From: Astrocystis sublimbata
Lineage: Eukaryota > Ascomycota > Sordariomycetes > Xylariales > Xylariaceae
Assembly (NCBI GenBank): GCA_022453515.1
Contig: JAJNNY010000024.1
Coordinates: 186,001 to 250,000 of the forward strand
Reading direction: 5' to 3'
Length of the DNA stretch: 64,000 nt
Under the pieces are notes generated by a model. The model saw only the letters and a list, made by a program, of their open reading frames with translations. It was not told where the DNA came from and made no database searches. Below, piece by piece: positions 58,077-64,000 of the stretch. Each line of letters opens with the position of its first letter. Position 1 is the stretch's first letter. A program made the translations under genes and the position numbers.

Positions 58077-61000
58077 GGCTGAATATCTGCCAAATGAACA
58101 CGCGACAATGTCGATCTGACGGGCTCAGCAAGATGGCACTAAACTCGTTTGGCGGGTGCCAAGACATGCAATAGCTCTGGACTCGAATCCGCTCCCCTTT
58201 TGGGATATTTCCTATTCCAGAAACTCGATGTACCATCGTCTCGCCTCACCTTGCCCTTCTTTCGACAGGCGTCAGCTACAGCTTATCCAAAGTGCCCCAA
58301 AGTGCCCCCATTGTAGGGTTACTAGCATACCTACCTAGTCTAGGGTGTCTTGGCGTCGGATGGTGAGGACCATCTGCATGGCTGAGGTATTGAGCAAAAA
58401 CATTCTTACACGGCGTATTCTTTTTATCTTCACATCTCAAGAGTCATATTTTGTCACCGAGTTTGTGGCTGTATTGTCAAATCCTGTTGTCAACCCCCGA
58501 GAATCCGGAACCCGGCAACATGCCGCAAACCTCGATCCGGAACCGTGCCGATTCCTAATAATCATTGGCCAATTATGACCCATGCATGAGCGAGTGCAAC
58601 GAGGCGCAAAGTCTATGCCAACGACCGCATCTCAGCCGCGCCAGGTACCTGTCGACCCAAGTACGTATCGGTTCATCCCAAAAGGCGCAGTATCACCGTA
58701 TCGCAAATATGAAGATGCCATGTGCTTATCCTACATATTTTTTTTTCTTTTTAAAAATCAAAGTCAAGTCGATCAACTATCATCTTTTGTAACGCAAACT
58801 GATGCCAATATGAATCATAATCAAATCATCTAACTAGGTAGATACTAGTAAGATTGGTGTAGCTAGCATCCATAGGAGGATAATACATACGCTGATGAGA
58901 TACACTGGATTTGCGAAGGTCGGCGAAAGTTGGTCCTCATCATAGCCGTCATTTAAGCTTAAAACAAAGATGAAAGCATACTTATCGATTAATTGCCCTA
59001 ATTGCATGTATTGGTATTTGAACGGCATATATATGTGGAATATTCCTTTCACGCGTAATGCATGGATAATGTAGCAAGGAACGTTTCCATACTACATCTT
59101 ATAAAATACGTTCATTCTATTACGAATGCACCATAGTTGCGGTGTCAAGTGCTTTTGCACTAGAGCAAAGGAATATAGCAGTAGCCAAGTAGAATAGTAG
59201 AATAGTAAGGGTCAGGTGTCAATTCTATTGATTCCTGGGCTCTCCCATTCAGTGGGAGCCGCCCAGCCCTTATATACACAGATCTAGTAGCCCAAACAGC
59301 CCCTAAAGGGGAGCCCCTAGGTGATGTTGAAGCTCATGCTACCGTGATACCTGACATGCGGGGGTGACTCACGTCAAGCATTGTTATTGAACTAGGTGGT
59401 GAGGAGTTACAGGTGACAGCTGTAAAACTCTACCCATGCGTTTCGACACAGGGAGTAAGCAAACAGCTAAATGCTCGACTTGATAATGCCCCCCATCTAT
59501 GTTTATAGTGATTCATATTCATATAAGGCTCTTTGACCCAGTTGCTGGGCTGCCACATGTTAATACTAACCATCTCCGAGATCATGGTGATGTAGCTGTC
59601 GAGTGGAACATTTCCTACCAGGTTGCATTTTTAATACACACAGTTTGAATGCCTGGCTCGACAAACTCAAAGTCTAATCTCTTTAGTATTTTGGTAGACG
59701 AATACATTGCCACCTTTCCCGTGTCACGACCCAAGCCCTGCCATAGTAGCTGTAATCCTAGAACTCAACTCATCTCTACTCTTCGCAAATCACTAAGCAT
59801 TCCGTTCCAGGCGAGCGGTGGGCCATATGGCATGGATTGTTGTTACTCGATACTCTCAGAACGGTGCCCATGAATGATGAATTTATATATAGATTTTGTT
59901 TCGTTGCTAATGGCACGATGTCATTTTGCAACTGCTATTTTGCAAATTGACTTGTCCAAGGGATGGACTAGGAGAGCCACAATGGCTGTCTTTCGGTTAG
60001 ATGATCTTTGAGCACTCATCCTTTGGAGGCTTAGAACTAATCACTAGACAAGGCGGAGCTTTGTGAGATTGTGCAATGGTGGACGCCGAGCTGCAGATCC
60101 TAGCACGATCTAGTTGAAGAACAACATGAAGTATGGTGCTGGATTGAGGTTATATTTTTGGGATCTCCAACACCGTTATGATGAACCTAATAGTGGAGCT
60201 TTATCAACATGAAGGTGCCCATCTTGCTTCATAGATTGATTCTCATGATAACAAGCCCAAGTTTAATGCCTTTCAACAGGACCAACGATATGACAACGAT
60301 CCACTCGTAAAATCAAGCACATGTAAGAGTTGAAAACGTCTCAAGATGTGGCTCGTCTGAGGTTCATGACCTGGTTATCTCGGCTTGGGGCGGGAATGAA
60401 ACACACCCAATCAAGCCTTACGTCTTTATGCTGCACTTCATAAAACAACGATAGGTAGCATGTGGTCACGGAAAGAAAGTCTCTGTCCAATAGGCAAACT
60501 GTAAGACCCCCGAGCCGCGAGGCAATGAAAGCGCCACCCAATAATTACCCATGACCATGGAGGAAACAGTATTTTTAGCAACTGCCTACTGCTTATCCAC
60601 CTTAAGGTGCACGGCCACTTCATCCATATTACCCATCTGCTCCTTTGTGTGACCATTCAACGACTGCCTTACGCAGGTGGCGAGCTGTGCTGGTAGGACT
60701 CAGCTCCCTGGTAACATGGACTAGTGGAGAAGGGAGTGGCTGGGGTTGAAGGAGTGTGATAAAATACTAGTTGGACTTGAAAAAACTTAGGGCAAATCGA
60801 AACAGGAATCATGGCATCAAGGTAAAATATGGGATAAAAACGAAACGGGGAAGAACTGGGTTGCAACTCAGTTGAGGATTAGGCATATAATTACACCGAT
60901 GTTGATTAATTATTTTCCCCAAGTGAAAGCTTGCCCGCAAGCTTGGGATGAAGAGTCTCACGCTCTACCTAGTATGCACACATATGTATATATGTATTTG

Positions 61001-61937
61001 GGCTAACTGGGCTAACCCGGCCTTGATAAAAAGCTGTTGTGGTTAGTCGCCTACATACTTGTGGTGATAAATGCATTGCGAAAATTGATGTCCTCCCGTC
61101 TGCTTCACCTATAACTAGAGTCACGTCAGAGGTGTAGACCACAAATGGATCACGTACTAAATAGATTTTACGGCTCTGCAGTATTTAAATTACTCCCAAA
61201 ACACCAGGAACGGTGGTGTTGGCTTCAAAGACAGTTGCTTGAAGGTGGTGGGTGTGGTAGCGGGACATGTATTTTTTCGTTATACGGGGCTGGGTTGCAT
61301 TGCTTCCTCGTAGGTAGGGAGGTTGAGTCATTTGTCATAGTATATTATTAGCTACATGGGGGTGGCTTGTTGCCACTTTGGTGCAAGATACCTCTCTATT
61401 GGTGAAATCTTCTCACGGTCTTGTCGGCAGATTCGGTAGTTGAAGCAATAGCTTCAATTGCGTTTCTTTCCGTTTCTTCCAACTTGAAGTTCCTTTGCTG
61501 TGTAAGTGGGCCAGACGCGCTGCAACCGTACCTTGTACCTACTGGACAGCATCAAGATCTCATTGGTTGGTCAGGTACCTACCTACAGTAAGGTTACTAC
61601 TAAGGTAGCGAGTAGGAGCCCTTGGTCGGATATCGATAACAGATGCGGACCAGGTGGACCTGGGCGAGGGGTCAAGGGGTAGAGGGCGAGGAGGGGCTCA
61701 CGGCGGGGGGCTTGGGAAGGTGCAGCACAACCCACCTGCTGTGCTCCTCGAGCTGCACCCCCCCGTCGCAGCTGTCATTCGGTGGGATGCTAGAATACCT
61801 CTTCCTACCACATCGTAGCAACTACAACTACTAGGAGGCACCGCAACCGCAACCACCTGGCAGTCTTTGCACTGCCCTCTGCCCTTCCGATTCCAAGTCA
61901 CCCCAAAGTCGTCTAGGCTTCGCCGGCGTAGGTCAAG
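58077..61937. other. Gene-poor, partly AT-rich spacer
   Basis: No supported protein gene. Holds the possible LTR remnant near 59.1-59.5 kb and AT-rich stretches from about 58.7 to 61.1 kb. TACCTACC-type motifs recur near 58328 and 61576. The cdc37 promoter lies at the right end. Confidence 0.45.
59120..59480. mobile_element. Possible solo LTR or LTR fragment
   Basis: A strong hairpin sequence CTGGGCTCTCCCA...TGGGAGCCGCCCAG (59235-59266) is followed at once by a TATA-like CTTATATACAC and then CCCCTAAAGGGG (about 59301-59312). Upstream is a GTAGAATAGTAGAATAGTA short repeat. This arrangement resembles the U3/R part of fungal Copia-type LTRs. No second LTR, primer-binding site, polyprotein or target duplication could be established, so edges are approximate and the call is tentative. 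Confidence 0.3.
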
Positions 61938-63523
61938 ATGCCTGTGGACTACAGCAAGTGGGTGAGTGCAGGTGCCTGATGCACCTGACCTTTGCTGCGT
62001 GGACGGTCCATTCCGACGTGCTGACCATGCGTCTTCTCCGAACAGGACAATCTGGAGCTCAGCGATGACTCCGATATCGAGGTCCATCCGAACGTCGACA
62101 AACGCTCCTTCATCCGCGCCAAGCAAGACCAGATCCACGCCGAGCGCCAACAGCGCCGCCTCCAGATCGAGACCCTCAAGTACGAGCGCCAGATCAACGA
62201 TGGCCTGATGAAGCGCATATCCGGCCTGTTGGCTGCCCTCGAAGCCAATGCCGCCGAGGCCGAGTCCAACCTCGCCGGGATGGCTTTCCGGGCCGTCATG
62301 CAGTCTGCCGGGAGCCCCGAAGAGGACAAGCCGCCTGCGCGACCCGACGGTGTCCATGCCCAGGTCGAGCAGCCGCCCACCTACACCAAGATGATGGCCG
62401 CCCTGCTGGACCAGGTCAACGAGACGTTGAACAAGGACGAGCCCGAAAACCGCTACACTGCCATGGTGAAGGAGATCAACAATCACCTGACAAACGTGCA
62501 AGACCTGCAGAAGCAGCTCTTGGACAAGCTGGCAGAGCTGGAGAAAGAGGAGGGCCGCAAGATCACGAGCGACGCCTACCATACAGGCTTTGACAGCTCC
62601 TACGTGGCAAAGTCGGAACCGTCCACATCAGGCCAGACCAAGAAGAACGACAGCCAACCCCAACTCCTGAACCCCAACTTCTCCGCAAGCACGTCCGACG
62701 AATCCAAGGCGACGTCTCCAGCTGACAATGACGACGACGCCGAGATCGAGGCTTCTGCCGACGGCCAGAAATTTGCAAAGATCAAGGCCGCCGAATACCG
62801 GGAAAGCCATGCATTCATCACCTCACACCCTCAAATATTATCCGAAAAGGAGACCGACGGCATCCTCGTCATGGCCTTCGACGCCCAACTAGAGAATAAG
62901 GACGATGTCGCACGGAACTACATACACCAAGCATTACTACTCCAGTATTGCCGTAGTTTAGGCAAAGATGGCGTGGCGCTATTCTTCAAGCGCATCACGA
63001 CTCAAGGCCACCAGGCCCAACAGGTCTTCTACAAGGACGTGCAGGACACCTTCTTCCGCATCAGGACTCGGTCAAAGGAGATAAATGCGCAACGCGCTGC
63101 AGACGGCGGCGAGGTCGAGCAGATCCAACTCCATGCGGTTGAGCCAGGCACGGAGATCAAGATCCAGATCCCCCCCGAGAACAGTGACGACGAGGCCGTT
63201 CAGCACGGACGCGTCATCTTCGAAAGCTTTGCGCCGGACATGCGAAAGGCACTGGAGTCTGGCAGCCTGGACAAGGTCAACGATGTGCTTGGTAAGATGA
63301 AGGTTCCCGAGGCCGAGGAACTCGTGGGCCAGCTGAGCGAGGTAAGTGCACAGGCATGGCACCATGACTCGTGTGTGCTCGCCTGCTAACTATCGTGCAG
63401 GCTGGCATACTTAGCTTGGAAGAGCAGATAATAGACGGTACGACAGAGGAAGGCAAACAGAAAATCAAGGAGATGGAGGACATGGCTGCGATGGAGTCAG
63501 AGTCTGCGGGCGATCCCGAGTAA
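61938..63523 (+). CDS. cdc37: Hsp90 co-chaperone Cdc37
   Basis: Exons 61938-61961, 62046-63341 and 63401-63523, 480 aa. The N-terminus MPVDYSKWDNLELSDDSDIE is the Cdc37 hallmark, including the Ser (DNLELSDDSD) phosphorylated by CK2 in other species and needed for kinase binding. Next come HPNVDKRSFIRAKQDQIHAE, the coiled-coil kinase-binding domain, and an acidic linker. The Hsp90-binding middle domain follows (FITSHPQILSEKETDGILVM, ALLLQYCRSLGKDGVALFFK), then a C-terminal helical domain ending EEQIIDGTTEEGKQKIKEME. Cdc37 loads protein kinases onto Hsp90 in the cytosol. Both introns are consensus (GTGAGT...AACAG; GTAAGT...GTGCAG), and the 24-nt first exon is typical for fungal cdc37. Confidence 0.97.
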
Positions 63524-64000
63524 AACACCATCAAAATTGTTTGTCTGGACTCCGCTCTGCCCAGGCTGCCGAGCGATGCATCGTATGTGGAACAGCTAAC
63601 TTACTCGCCATGCCTATGCTTTGAGAACCTCGATTGGCCCAAGTTGTTGTTCAAGAGCGCAGCAGCACCGCACGCGCAGCTCCGCCATGGCTCCCTTGAC
63701 ACGACTAGTCGGCTTTGCTACAGTCATAGTGCCTTACGCCTCATTCTCTCGTGTTTTGTGTGAGACAGCGGGCAGTAGGTACTGCTGAGTCCACGTAAGG
63801 AGGCAAGGCTACATACACTGAACGTGTCGTCTGATTCTGTCACCTCCCAAATATAGGAACCATTTGTTGTGAACCAATCGATTGCAATTCAATATATCAG
63901 CAGCAGCAGACCAGACCATTAAGGGGCTGTGCGTGAATGCGAGTGGGTGTGCTGGTGTGTGTATCGTGTACTAGTAAATGGGAAAGCAAGCTGGAGGGTC
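63524..64000. other. 3' flank of cdc37
   Basis: No ORF or RNA gene recognised before the window ends. Confidence 0.4.

Noticed and set aside
58180..58205. tRNA-like word GGACTCGAATCCG
   Set aside because: Flanks cannot form the T-stem or acceptor stem, and no A-box lies at the right distance.
60341..60656. Minus-strand frames that might be a transposase relic
   Set aside because: Stops and AT-rich decay; no catalytic motif could be identified with confidence.

Overview
The window reads as nuclear DNA of a filamentous ascomycete, probably a Sordariomycete. The genes are split by short introns (about 55-160 nt) with GTRNGT-type donors, CTNAC-type branch points and YAG acceptors. Both strands are used, spacers run to several kb, and the gene families are fungal: PTR2 transporter, RNase T1-type RNase, Hri1, a STAND/NLR receptor, and a proteinase K-type subtilase. 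The species cannot be fixed from the sequence alone. All exon joins were worked out by hand from splice motifs and conserved protein frames, with no transcript data.

Layout. 1-10 kb: 3' end of an unknown gene (+); a 259-aa unknown protein (-); a secreted five-exon GMC oxidoreductase (-); a secreted guanyl-specific RNase (-); a PTR2/POT peptide transporter (-). 9.8-17.5 kb: a long stretch with no convincing gene. 17.5-23.6 kb: a 934-aa repeat-rich membrane protein (+); an FAD monooxygenase (+) that meets an Hri1-family gene (-) tail to tail, their stop codons sharing TTAA. 23.9-31.3 kb is accessory in character: a broken GT61 glycosyltransferase relic (-), an NLR-type STAND receptor (HeLo-like N-terminus, NB-ARC, TPRs; -) and a divergently placed CYP52-like P450 (+). 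31.3-39 kb: gene-poor, AT-rich patches around a secreted subtilase (+). 39-56.7 kb is housekeeping: a His-rich unknown (+), Mot1/BTAF1 (-), cohesin Smc3 (+), a gamma-glutamylcyclotransferase-like protein (+). 56.7-61.9 kb: mostly noncoding, with small candidate genes and a possible LTR remnant. 61.9-63.5 kb: Hsp90 co-chaperone Cdc37 (+).

Most notable. Three introns in two unrelated neighbouring genes are copies of one sequence: P450 introns 2 and 3, and the last intron of the NLR gene. The similarity runs from the GTATG donor to the acceptor and includes an internal inverted repeat around a CTCGG core. This matches what is known as an introner-like element, an intron that multiplies as a unit. 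Two further introns (NLR intron 3, GMC intron 1) carry fragments of the motifs and could be decayed copies.

Other recurrent structure: a palindrome built on TACCTAGGTA/TAGGTAGGTA is scattered through nearly every spacer and absent from the exons I read. The genes otherwise look like a normal fungal mix rather than one cluster. The GMC oxidase, FAD monooxygenase and P450 are not close enough to argue for one pathway.
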